Source: Succinimonas sp963628765
GTDB lineage: Bacteria; Pseudomonadota; Gammaproteobacteria; Enterobacterales; Succinivibrionaceae
Assembly (NCBI GenBank): GCA_963628765.1
Contig: CAVGFV010000083.1
Span: 1 to 6,555 of the forward strand
DNA: 6,555 nucleotides
Direction: 5' to 3'
The notes beneath the pieces are model-generated. The model ran no database searches. It was not told the DNA's origin and saw nothing but the letters and a program-made list of their open reading frames with translations. Below, piece by piece: positions 1 through 5,274 of this stretch. Each line of letters opens with the position of its first letter. The stretch's first letter is position 1. The translations under genes and the position numbers were made by a program.

Positions 1-45
1 TTTGATGATATGCTTGAGGCAGATAAGAAGCAAGATGCAGCCTGA
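1..45 (+). CDS. Possible 3' end of an unidentified gene (partial)
   Basis: Reading from base 1 in frame 1, the plus strand encodes FDDMLEADKKQDAA followed by TGA at 43-45. The peptide is hydrophilic and highly charged, as many real C-termini are, and it would place a gene convergent with yciA. Only 14 residues are visible, so no family can be named. The reading conflicts with the yciA frame, which stays open on the opposite strand over the same bases; both are unlikely to be genuine coding sequence to the edge. Low confidence. Confidence 0.25.
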   Translation, partial: FDDMLEADKKQDAA

Positions 46-500
46 GTAACACGAGGCAGGAAATCAAAGATGTTTACACAAAATACTTGACACAATCCAA
101 GAACTTTATTTTCTTGGAGGTAGTTCGGAAGAGGTCTTTTTTTACCATTATCATCAACAGCTACGTAAGTAAAACCTGATTCTGTAACTTTCACACGTTC
201 AACTCTTTCACTAGAATTTTTTCTAGTCCAAAATTCTAACATGAGCTTAATAGAAGTATGTCCAATATGAACACAACGCCCGTAAACACAAACTACGTCT
301 CCAACCTTGACAGGATTTTTAAACACAATTTCATCTACGGCCATTGTTACTACTTTGCCTCGGCACATTTCATAGGCCATCATGGCACCAGCAGCATCCA
401 TTTGGGACATTATCCATCCGCCAAAAACATCACCATTAGGATTGGCGTCAGCAGGCATTGACAATGCTCTAAGCATTAAAGTCCCTTTTGGTTCTTCCAT
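1..500 (-). CDS. yciA: YciA-type acyl-CoA thioesterase (hot-dog fold), 3' end off the window
   Basis: Cytoplasmic acyl-CoA thioester hydrolase of the YciA family, which releases free CoA and fatty acid from short to long acyl-CoAs. The start is ATG at 498-500, with GAGGAA five bases upstream. The first 125 residues follow the family closely: LRALSMPADANPNGDVFGGW at about residues 10-29, then IMSQMD with the conserved hot-dog catalytic-type Asp at residue 35, VVTMAVDEIVFKNPVKVGDVV at about 50-70, HTSIK at 81-85, and FTYVAVDDNGKKRPLP at 110-125, where the catalytic domain ends. Known YciA proteins are roughly 130 to 155 residues. Here the frame stays open for at least 166 codons to the edge, with an unusual hydrophobic, Cys-containing tail from about residue 135. 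The tail may be a real extension or the result of a late frameshift: a TAA at 106-108 in the -1 frame would give about 131 residues. Family assignment is firm; the C-terminus is not. Confidence 0.92.
   Translation of the reverse strand, partial: MEEPKGTLMLRALSMPADANPNGDVFGGWIMSQMDAAGAMMAYEMCRGKVVTMAVDEIVFKNPVKVGDVVCVYGRCVHIGHTSIKLMLEFWTRKNSSERVERVKVTESGFTYVAVDDNGKKRPLPNYLQENKVLGLCQVFCVNIFDFLPRVTQAASCFLSASSISS
97..117. repeat. Small inverted repeat inside the yciA 3' region
   Basis: CCAAGAA at 97-103 and TTCTTGG at 111-117 form a perfect 7-bp inverted repeat around a 7-base loop. It lies where a standard-length yciA would end and between the two convergent reading frames, so it could be part of a bidirectional terminator. 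No T-tract follows on either strand, so the call is weak. Confidence 0.3.
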
Positions 501-505
501 GGTTA

Positions 506-511
506 TTCCTC
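506..511 (-). promoter_or_regulatory. Ribosome binding site of yciA
   Basis: GAGGAA on the minus strand lies five bases before the ATG at 498-500. It supports this start, which is also where the family alignment begins. Confidence 0.7.
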
Positions 512-538
512 AACATTTCAAAATTAACAGTCGTGGCA

Positions 539-567
539 ATTTTAAAATCATAAAATATCGCTGTAAA
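539..567 (-). promoter_or_regulatory. Sigma70-type promoter of yciA
   Basis: Minus strand: TTTACA (562-567) as the -35, a 17-base spacer, then TAAAAT (539-544) as the -10. Each hexamer is close to consensus and the spacer is optimal. Transcription would start near 531, giving a leader of about 30 nt that contains the GAGGAA ribosome binding site. yciA would then be transcribed alone, separately from the tra block upstream. Confidence 0.6.
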
Positions 568-709
568 GCCCATAATTAAAACTCAAATATTGTTTTTCTT
601 AAAAAAAATATTAGGCCCAAACCTTATCTCTAAATCAAAATGCTCAATAAAAACAACTTAAACTGTAACGATATAAATTTAGGTATGTAATTTAATTACT
701 AATCTTACG

Positions 710-746
710 AAACCACTTGTTTTACTTATAAAACAAGTGGTTTTTT
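710..746 (+). terminator. Strong rho-independent terminator on the plus strand
   Basis: A perfect 15-bp stem (710-724 pairing with 729-743) closes a 4-base CTTA loop, and the run of six T at 741-746 follows on the plus strand. On the minus strand the stem is followed by TTTCG, so efficient termination is expected only for plus-strand transcripts. No plus-strand gene is visible upstream, because yciA points the other way. The transcript it ends is therefore unknown. Confidence 0.75.
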
Positions 747-767
747 GTTGTTGGATATTATATAATT

Positions 768-789
768 AACCTACCTAAATAGGTAGGTT
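768..789. repeat. Perfect 22-bp palindrome
   Basis: Arms of 10 bp (AACCTACCTA at 768-777 and its complement at 780-789) flank a two-base AA centre. Neither strand has a T-tract directly after it, although a T-run occurs about 12 bases later on the plus strand. The symmetry suits a dimeric DNA-binding protein site or the decayed end of an element. No specific assignment is possible. Confidence 0.55.
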
Positions 790-854
790 GGTTATAGGTA
801 TTTTTTACTATGGAAAAACCAGATTTTATTGTTAATTTTGAACGTCCCAAAAAT

Positions 855-905
855 ACAGAAATACAGAAATACAGAAATACAGAAATAAAGAAATAAAGAA
901 AATAA
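855..905. repeat. 8-bp tandem repeat array truncated by the gap
   Basis: Four perfect consecutive copies of ACAGAAAT (855-862, 863-870, 871-878, 879-886) are followed by the variant AAAGAAAT (887-894) and a degraded unit that reaches the N-run at 906. Because the array abuts the gap, the unsequenced bases probably contain more of it, which would explain why assembly failed. The true copy number cannot be read. Confidence 0.85.
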
Positions 906-1071
906 NNNNNNNNNNNNNNNNNNNNNNNNNNNNNNNNNNNNNNNNNNNNNNNNNNNNNNNNNNNNNNNNNNNNNNNNNNNNNNNNNNNNNNNNNNNNNNN
1001 NNNNNNNNNNNNNNNNNNNNNNNNNNNNNNNNNNNNNNNNNNNNNNNNNNNNNNNNNNNNNNNNNNNNNNN
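906..1071. other. Assembly gap (166 N)
   Basis: An unbroken run of N separates the 8-bp repeat array from the coding sequence of traV. It interrupts traV after 82 codons. The stated size may be an estimate, so distances across it are not reliable, and the two sides need not be truly adjacent. Confidence 0.98.
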
Positions 1072-1318
1072 AACGGGAGAAGGTTCTGCAGAATGATGTA
1101 GTTGAAATCGGTGCAGAAAACTTCTCTGGGGCTGGTATCTGGCCATTATTGGTGGCTTCATACATTTCCCGACTGGAAGCACAAGAAACGCCCTTCCCTT
1201 TACCCGGACAGGAAAAGTCATTCTCCCCCACATTTAAGTATGCACAGCCCGAGAGACTCAGAAGACCTAAAAGCCCTCCAAAAAGTCCCGTGTATTTCTG
1301 AAAATCTCTAATCTTCAT
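1072..1318 (-). CDS. traV: TraV, outer-membrane lipoprotein of the F-type transfer channel (cut by gap)
   Basis: TraV is the VirB7-like lipoprotein that anchors the TraK-TraB core complex to the outer membrane. The visible 82 residues show a short basic start, a hydrophobic segment (about 11-21) and the lipobox LSGC with the lipidated Cys at residue 25. The typical TraV stretch GENDFSCPGKGKGVSCASSR follows at 31-50, with Cys37 and Cys46, and then EMYEATN. F-type TraV is usually about 170 residues or more, so roughly half is missing. It starts 10 nt after the traB stop, in the same operon. The last residues before the gap (CRTFSR) look unlike TraV, whereas the -1 frame reads SAEPSPV there; a frameshift or low-quality bases at the gap edge are possible. 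The open frame continuing to 758 across the Ns should not be taken as the real C-terminus. Confidence 0.8.
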
Positions 1319-1328
1319 ATCTATCTCT

Positions 1329-2813
1329 TTATTTATCCTGAGTATTTCTTAAGGGCGTAACATTGCGAGAACTATGGGTCGCAAGTTCATTTACACTCTT
1401 CACCATAAGCTTGGTCCCCTTAGAAACAATAATGTCCACGCCTCGTCCGGCATCGATTTCAATAACGGGATACATCTGGTCCGCAAGGTCCATGTAAAAA
1501 TCCGCAATACGATTTAAGGATTGACTTATCCCCTTAGAAACACCTCCTTTAAGTGCCTTACTGGAATAAACATCCTCATACTTGATAGTGCCATCGGAAT
1601 TGGTATTAAGGGTGGGAGTGGAACTCACATCAAACATCCCGGCAAAGCCTCCCGCAAAACCGGCGAGAAGAGACCTAGCAATGATCTGCCCTTGCTTGGA
1701 CACAAGAGTGCCTCGTACCCCAGCTTTACCATCATCGCCCACCGCAAAGCTATCGAGTTCGGTCTCAATAACGCCCCCATCATCTCGAATACAAGAGATC
1801 TTTTCTCCGCGAAGAAGTGCTCTTTCGGATGAAAGATCTCCGTATCCTGAAAGGAGCATGAAGCATTCCCGAATGTCAGCTTTAAAGTTGTTCGGTAAAA
1901 TGGCATCCTTTTGAAGCCGCACCAGGGTCGGAAAAGGATTCTTTTGCGCACCAGAGCCCGTAGGGGCATCTAAACCCGAAATAAAGACTCCTGACAAAAT
2001 AGATCCCGCGGGAATAAAGATATAATCCTGAGGCTTTTCCTTGGGAGCTTCCGGCTCCTTTGGTTCCGAATGGGAAGTAATGGTAATAACTCTTTCAGTC
2101 ATTACGGGTTTACCATTGGCATCTACCTTGGCTTTCCCGGTATCGCTATCAATCACTGGCCGTGACTCTTGATTAGCTTCCCTAGGTGTCGGAGCCCTTT
2201 CAAAAAACTCTTCCGGAGTCTTAGCTTCTAAAAGGGATACAGCTTTCAAGGCATTTTCTTCTCCCGCAAGGTCCCGACTTTCGGAAACGTAATCCGAAAC
2301 TGGCACTTCCTGCCCATTAGCATCCCTCGCAAACTTCACCCCTTCTTCCTTGAGTTTTGCGATCTCTTCATCGGTATATTGACGGTTGGATTCCACATTC
2401 CGATTAATCTCGACGGTGGCATCATCCACTTGGGCCAGGCGACTCTCAAGTTCGTCATTCCTTCTTTGGATACGGGCAATTTCGTTCTGAAATTCTTCCC
2501 GCATCTTGTCCAGGTCTTCTTTCCCAGAAGAGGAATTTCGGGTGATCTCTTTTCGAAGCTTTTCATTTTCGGTACGGAGAAACTTCATTTCCGAAGCTAA
2601 AGCCTGTAAGGTGTCATCCTTCATCTTGTAGTCGGCGGTAAGTACAGTTTCCTGGACCTTTTCTGGTCTTGGACGGGGCTTTTGTTCGTTAGGAGCTCCC
2701 GCTTCAGAAAGCACATAACTTGCGGTTAAGGCTAAGGCCACACCACTCCCTATAGCTACATAGCGTTTATGTTTTGGGGAAAGGTTTTCCCACCATTCTT
2801 TGTAATCTGCCAT
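1329..2813 (-). CDS. traB: TraB, VirB10-like core channel protein of the F-type secretion system
   Basis: TraB spans from the inner membrane through the periplasm to the outer-membrane ring of the conjugation channel. I chose ATG at 2811-2813 (494 residues). A GTG at 2862-2864 would add 17 residues but overlap traK by 47 nt, with its purine-rich site almost touching the start codon. Visible layout: cytoplasmic N-terminus 1-18, one membrane segment at about 19-36, a Pro-rich stretch at 41-50, a long charged coiled coil at about 66-158, a Pro/Glu linker at about 248-262, then the conserved TraB/VirB10 domain from DYIFIPAGS (263-271) to about 468. The domain includes GYGDLSSERALLRGEKISC (323-341), GVRGTLVSKQGQIIARSLLAG (365-385), a Gly-rich antenna-like segment (385-394) and MYPVIEIDAGRGVDIIVSKG (447-466). 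Length matches F TraB (about 475). The traK stop lies 4 nt upstream and traV follows 10 nt downstream. Confidence 0.93.
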   Translation of the reverse strand: MADYKEWWENLSPKHKRYVAIGSGVALALTASYVLSEAGAPNEQKPRPRPEKVQETVLTADYKMKDDTLQALASEMKFLRTENEKLRKEITRNSSSGKEDLDKMREEFQNEIARIQRRNDELESRLAQVDDATVEINRNVESNRQYTDEEIAKLKEEGVKFARDANGQEVPVSDYVSESRDLAGEENALKAVSLLEAKTPEEFFERAPTPREANQESRPVIDSDTGKAKVDANGKPVMTERVITITSHSEPKEPEAPKEKPQDYIFIPAGSILSGVFISGLDAPTGSGAQKNPFPTLVRLQKDAILPNNFKADIRECFMLLSGYGDLSSERALLRGEKISCIRDDGGVIETELDSFAVGDDGKAGVRGTLVSKQGQIIARSLLAGFAGGFAGMFDVSSTPTLNTNSDGTIKYEDVYSSKALKGGVSKGISQSLNRIADFYMDLADQMYPVIEIDAGRGVDIIVSKGTKLMVKSVNELATHSSRNVTPLRNTQDK

Positions 2814-2817
2814 GTCC

Positions 2818-3780
2818 TTAATCCAAAAGTGATGGGCGGTAGTTTTGAATTTCTTGGGTAGCACCCACCTTTTTCACCACGTAGATCTCGGTCTTTTGTC
2901 CTGGTTCTAAGATCACGTTCGGAAAAGCCGCCACGGCTGCTACATCCCACGAGCCACACATGGCTTCCTTGATTTCTACCGGGGCGGAAGTTTCATTCTT
3001 AGCGACGCCCACATAGACATTTAAGGAATGGCCCATGAGAAGTTGCCCATTCTTAAAAGTTACGGAGACCGCATTAGACTTACAGAGGGGAAGATTCCGA
3101 GTGCTTTCAGAAATCTTTCTCACGTTGTAGCCACTTGGGATCTCGTTAAGCGCAATCCCTCTTAGGAGTGCTTTTAAAGTCTCTACATAAGGTTGGGAGG
3201 TTTCCCATTTCTCAGCATCCTTATTACCTAGGTTATACATGCCGGTTACACTCCCAGTAGAGAAGGAGCTTTCATCAAGAGTCAGCTTCACTTCCCGTGG
3301 GGGAATCTTTTGGGGCACCATAGTGAGGGAGATCGCAAAGCCTTGTTGTCCCTTTTGGTTTATGTAGGCAGCAACCGGGGTATCTTTATCCGTAGCCACA
3401 TAGACAATATTGTCTTTTATACAGATCTCTCCACAGGAGCCATCAGCTTTCATGCCACTTAAAGAAGTGGATACCACCTCGGGATGAGAAAAAGGCGTAA
3501 TGATCCGGTTCGGGTGCGAAATCGCAATCGGGATAATGTAGTTCACCCCTTCTTCCACCTTAATAAGATTGGCAGAATTTATCGCGGTGCCCGTTTCTTG
3601 ATTAGCAGAGGCACTCTTAACCTCTCTATTCCTTAAGACTTCTACCGGTACTGCCGGAAGATCAGCGTTATAAGTTTCTTCTTGATACGCCTCACTAGCA
3701 TCATCTCCGTAGCTGGGATTCAAGGTGGCAAGGAGGAACCAGGTCCACCATGCTTTGGAAAACTTCTTCTTATTCATCAT
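2818..3780 (-). CDS. traK: TraK, VirB9-like secretin component of the F-type transfer channel
   Basis: Periplasmic, outer-membrane-associated ring protein that binds TraB and TraV. The 320-residue product begins with a basic stretch and a hydrophobic segment forming a signal peptide (about 1-25, cleavage likely near NPSYG). The N-terminal TraK domain carries the characteristic HPNRIITPFSHPEVVST at 89-105, followed by a CGEIC pair (Cys116, Cys120) that could form a disulfide. The C-terminal domain has VSVTFKNGQLLMGHSLNVYV (238-257) and the terminal LEPGQKTEIYVV (291-302), both typical of the family. Two ATGs in tandem (3780 and 3777) could start it. GGAGG at 3790-3794, inside the end of traE, is 9 nt before the first. 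It lies 2 nt after traE and 4 nt before traB, so translation is probably coupled. It is somewhat longer than F TraK (about 242 residues). Confidence 0.9.
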   Translation of the reverse strand: MMNKKKFSKAWWTWFLLATLNPSYGDDASEAYQEETYNADLPAVPVEVLRNREVKSASANQETGTAINSANLIKVEEGVNYIIPIAISHPNRIITPFSHPEVVSTSLSGMKADGSCGEICIKDNIVYVATDKDTPVAAYINQKGQQGFAISLTMVPQKIPPREVKLTLDESSFSTGSVTGMYNLGNKDAEKWETSQPYVETLKALLRGIALNEIPSGYNVRKISESTRNLPLCKSNAVSVTFKNGQLLMGHSLNVYVGVAKNETSAPVEIKEAMCGSWDVAAVAAFPNVILEPGQKTEIYVVKKVGATQEIQNYRPSLLD

Positions 3781-3782
3781 GG

Positions 3783-4424
3783 TTAGTTGCCTCCTTCTAA
3801 AGCTTTTTGGTGTCTTCTCTTTCTTTCGAGCTCGGCTTTACGAAGTTTCTCAAGAACTTGGGCATCCTTAGGTTCCCCTTCATAAGAAGTAAAATGGGTT
3901 AACTGAGGTACATACTGTTGGAACCGAAAGCGCATCTCATAGGTACGATTCGAAACTCGGGTATAGCCTAAGGAATTGATTACTTGTCCGCGGCCAAAGA
4001 CAAAGACCTTGTCTGAGGAAGGCTCATAAGCCACTAACACTGGTGAAAAGGTAATCACTACCTTGTCTTCTTTGATTTGCTTTACTTCTTCCTCAAGCTT
4101 CTTAAAGAAGTCGGAATAGATAGTAGGAGATACTGGGGGACGGAGGCGCTCCTCAATAAAGCGAAAATCCTTTTGGGTAATGTTCCCGATTTCATTGGAA
4201 ATCATGTACGCCCAGGCTTCCTTAACGTTATTACTGGCGCTACTTTGACTGAGGTAAGCCTGCTCAGTCAGGTTATAAGGAATTACCGTTACCACGGTGT
4301 CTTTATTTAAGACACAGATAAGAAGGAGCAGAATAACGATGCTCTCTACCAAGATCGTGGTACGGGAGTACTTAGCTTCCTTTTTTAAGAGATCCCAACT
4401 TTTAATATGTTCTAAAAAGTTCAT
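3783..4424 (-). CDS. traE: TraE, VirB8-like inner-membrane protein of the F-type transfer system
   Basis: Bitopic inner-membrane assembly factor of the F-like channel. The 213-residue product has a short cytoplasmic N-terminus, one membrane helix at about 23-39 (LVESIVILLLLICVL), then a periplasmic domain. The TraE signatures are AYMISNEIGNITQKDFRFIE (72-91), VFVFGRGQVI (140-149) and RTYEMRFRFQQYVPQLTHFT (160-179). The C-terminal 25 residues are strongly charged. The length is slightly above F TraE (188). AAGGA at 4431-4435 lies 6 nt before the ATG and overlaps the traL stop region, so this start is well supported. It sits 9 nt after traL, as in the F operon order. Confidence 0.93.
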   Translation of the reverse strand: MNFLEHIKSWDLLKKEAKYSRTTILVESIVILLLLICVLNKDTVVTVIPYNLTEQAYLSQSSASNNVKEAWAYMISNEIGNITQKDFRFIEERLRPPVSPTIYSDFFKKLEEEVKQIKEDKVVITFSPVLVAYEPSSDKVFVFGRGQVINSLGYTRVSNRTYEMRFRFQQYVPQLTHFTSYEGEPKDAQVLEKLRKAELERKRRHQKALEGGN

Positions 4425-4433
4425 GCAGCTTCC

Positions 4434-4712
4434 TTAAGGTAAATATTCACGGATATAAGGATTTACCCAGGATCGCCCTTTAAGGTCATACCCCCACCAA
4501 TAGAGAATATGAAGGAAGTAACCATCGGTATGGTTATCTCGGTAGCGCTTATAGACATTGGTAAGAAGGAGTCCAATAAAGGCACAAGGAATAGCATGCC
4601 CTACAAGAACCCCGATAAAGAGTCCTAGCATGGGTGGTGCTAGTTCATCGATGGTCCAAAGCATGAGGTTTACGGGTTCGTCAATTCTTTGCGGTATCTT
4701 TACAGGTTCCAT
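4434..4712 (-). CDS. traL: TraL, small inner-membrane protein of the F-type transfer system
   Basis: TraL is a small integral membrane protein needed for F pilus assembly. The 92-residue product matches the family length (F TraL is about 91). It has an N-terminal motif RIDEPVNLMLWTIDELAPPM (9-28), a hydrophobic span at about 29-51 that may cross the membrane once or twice, a basic loop KRYRD, and the typical GYFLHILYWWGYDLKG (64-79). It is the first gene of the block and ends 9 nt before traE. The RBS before its ATG is poor (GAGAAA about 6 nt upstream). In F plasmids the pilin gene traA precedes traL; no such gene is visible here. Confidence 0.88.
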   Translation of the reverse strand: MEPVKIPQRIDEPVNLMLWTIDELAPPMLGLFIGVLVGHAIPCAFIGLLLTNVYKRYRDNHTDGYFLHILYWWGYDLKGRSWVNPYIREYLP

Positions 4713-4743
4713 AAATTTATTTCTCAGGTTAACAAGTGATGAC

Positions 4744-4771
4744 GAGATAATAAGGACTAGGAAACTGTGAA
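4744..4771 (-). promoter_or_regulatory. Weak candidate promoter for the traLEKBV operon
   Basis: Minus strand: TTCACA (4766-4771) resembles a -35 box. A 16-base spacer and TATCTC (4744-4749) as a poor -10 follow, placing a start about 25 nt before traL. The -10 matches only its first half and AT-rich DNA yields such matches by chance. Confidence 0.25.
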
Positions 4772-4850
4772 CTTGGTCAATTACTTACACAAAGCGATAC
4801 TAAATGAAAATTCGTGGGATTTTTTGATAAAAAAATGGGTTTTTAGGGAG

Positions 4851-4865
4851 AAATTCTGAGAATTT
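4851..4865. repeat. 15-bp palindrome, possible operator
   Basis: AAATTCT and AGAATTT form perfect 7-bp arms around a single G. The site lies about 140 bp upstream of traL and 410 bp upstream of the pilin start. Its form suits a dimeric regulator, but the bases are simple AT-rich sequence and a chance origin is possible. Confidence 0.35.
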
Positions 4866-4911
4866 TTAGAGTGATAAACTGATTTTTTAGCTTTGGAAGG
4901 TAAATTTAGGG

Positions 4912-4940
4912 CATAAGAAGTTTTTTTTTGACTTCTTATG
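4912..4940. repeat. Hairpin with 10-bp perfect stem and T-rich loop
   Basis: CATAAGAAGT (4912-4921) pairs perfectly with ACTTCTTATG (4931-4940), with a loop of eight T and one G. No T-tract follows the stem on either strand, so it is not a standard terminator. Its place in the divergent region beside transfer genes leaves regulatory or DNA-processing roles open. Confidence 0.5.
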
Positions 4941-5109
4941 AGATTCAAGTACAACTTAAATAAGAAATAACGCCTTTAATGTGATAGGTCTATATCAATA
5001 CTTAGGAGAACATTTATCTAAAAAGGTCAATTTGTTAAAATATTACTATAAAATTACGATTTTGACGGCTTGAAAAATTTTCTAAAATTCCTCAAAAAAT
5101 CAACAGCGT

Positions 5110-5164
5110 CCTAAAAGAAGGAACATTTTTTGGCTACCTAAAAGATATAGTTAAAACTTTTAGG
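5110..5164. promoter_or_regulatory. Candidate regulator-binding sites upstream of the pilin gene
   Basis: CCTAAAAG occurs at 5110-5117 and 5137-5144, 27 bp apart, and its complement CTTTTAGG at 5157-5164. The last two form an 8-bp inverted repeat with a 12-base spacer. In the second copy the right arm with its flank (GATAGTTAAAACTTTTAGGA) is kept, the left arm has decayed to CCTTTCAG, and the far-left site reads CCTAAAGG. Position, about 110 to 165 bp before the start codon, suits an activator. The role is inferred. Confidence 0.4.
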
Positions 5165-5199
5165 ATTAAAATACGGAAATTGGTAACGTTTTAGTGATT

Positions 5200-5264
5200 T
5201 AAGCCGTTATATTAGTAAAGGATTTAAATTATTTGTAGTTTCTACTTTCTCTTTCTCGAAAGGA
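5200..5264 (+). promoter_or_regulatory. Conserved promoter/leader region and RBS of the pilin gene
   Basis: GCCGTTATAT followed by the TTATTTGTAGTTTCTACTTT block is nearly identical in both pilin copies, although the DNA around it has drifted; this suggests the core promoter and untranslated leader. TATATT near 5208-5213 could be a -10, but I find no good -35 at the right distance, so activation by a regulator is plausible. AAAGGA at 5259-5264, 10 nt before the ATG, is kept in both copies and is the likely ribosome binding site. Confidence 0.45.
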
Positions 5265-5274
5265 AAGAAGGTTT

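Larger units (their letters stand above)
568..905. other. AT-rich intergenic region between yciA and the assembly gap
   Basis: I see no credible protein-coding gene or tRNA here on either strand. The long minus-strand frame ending at 758 is bridged by Ns, and its visible 3' part encodes only the tandem repeat and low-complexity aromatic residues. The region holds a strong plus-strand hairpin terminator (710-746), a 22-bp palindrome (768-789) and an 8-bp tandem repeat array (855-905), annotated separately. Confidence 0.6.
4713..5274. other. Divergent intergenic region between the tra block and the pilin gene
   Basis: This is 562 bp of AT-rich DNA with no credible open frame on either strand; in particular no traA-like pilin precedes traL. 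It must hold the promoters of both the minus-strand tra block and the plus-strand pilin. Visible structure: a weak tra promoter candidate (4744-4771), a 15-bp palindrome (4851-4865), a 10-bp-stem hairpin with a T-rich loop (4912-4940), and from 5055 the segment duplicated upstream of the second pilin copy. Confidence 0.7.

Noticed and set aside
258..579. Plus-strand frames opposite yciA
   Set aside because: They lie antisense to a clearly recognised thioesterase, have no RBS and match no family pattern.
855..905. CRISPR array
   Set aside because: The units are 8 bp with no spacers; this is a simple tandem repeat.
758..1318. A 186-residue minus-strand frame covering traV through the gap to 758
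   Set aside because: It is joined only by Ns. The part after the gap translates the 8-bp repeat and AT-rich DNA into low-complexity aromatic sequence unlike TraV, so only 1072-1318 is annotated.
1521..2959. Several 70-115 residue frames on both strands over traB and traK
   Set aside because: They are shadow frames of strongly supported TraB and TraK coding sequence, with no domain-like content.
4912..4940. Terminator for the tra or pilin transcript
   Set aside because: The T-run is in the loop, not after the stem, and on both strands the stem lies upstream of the genes.
5130..5147. Sigma54-type promoter (TTGGC) upstream of the pilin gene
   Set aside because: The -24 half is partly present, but the -12 TTGC half is missing and the motif is not kept in the second copy.
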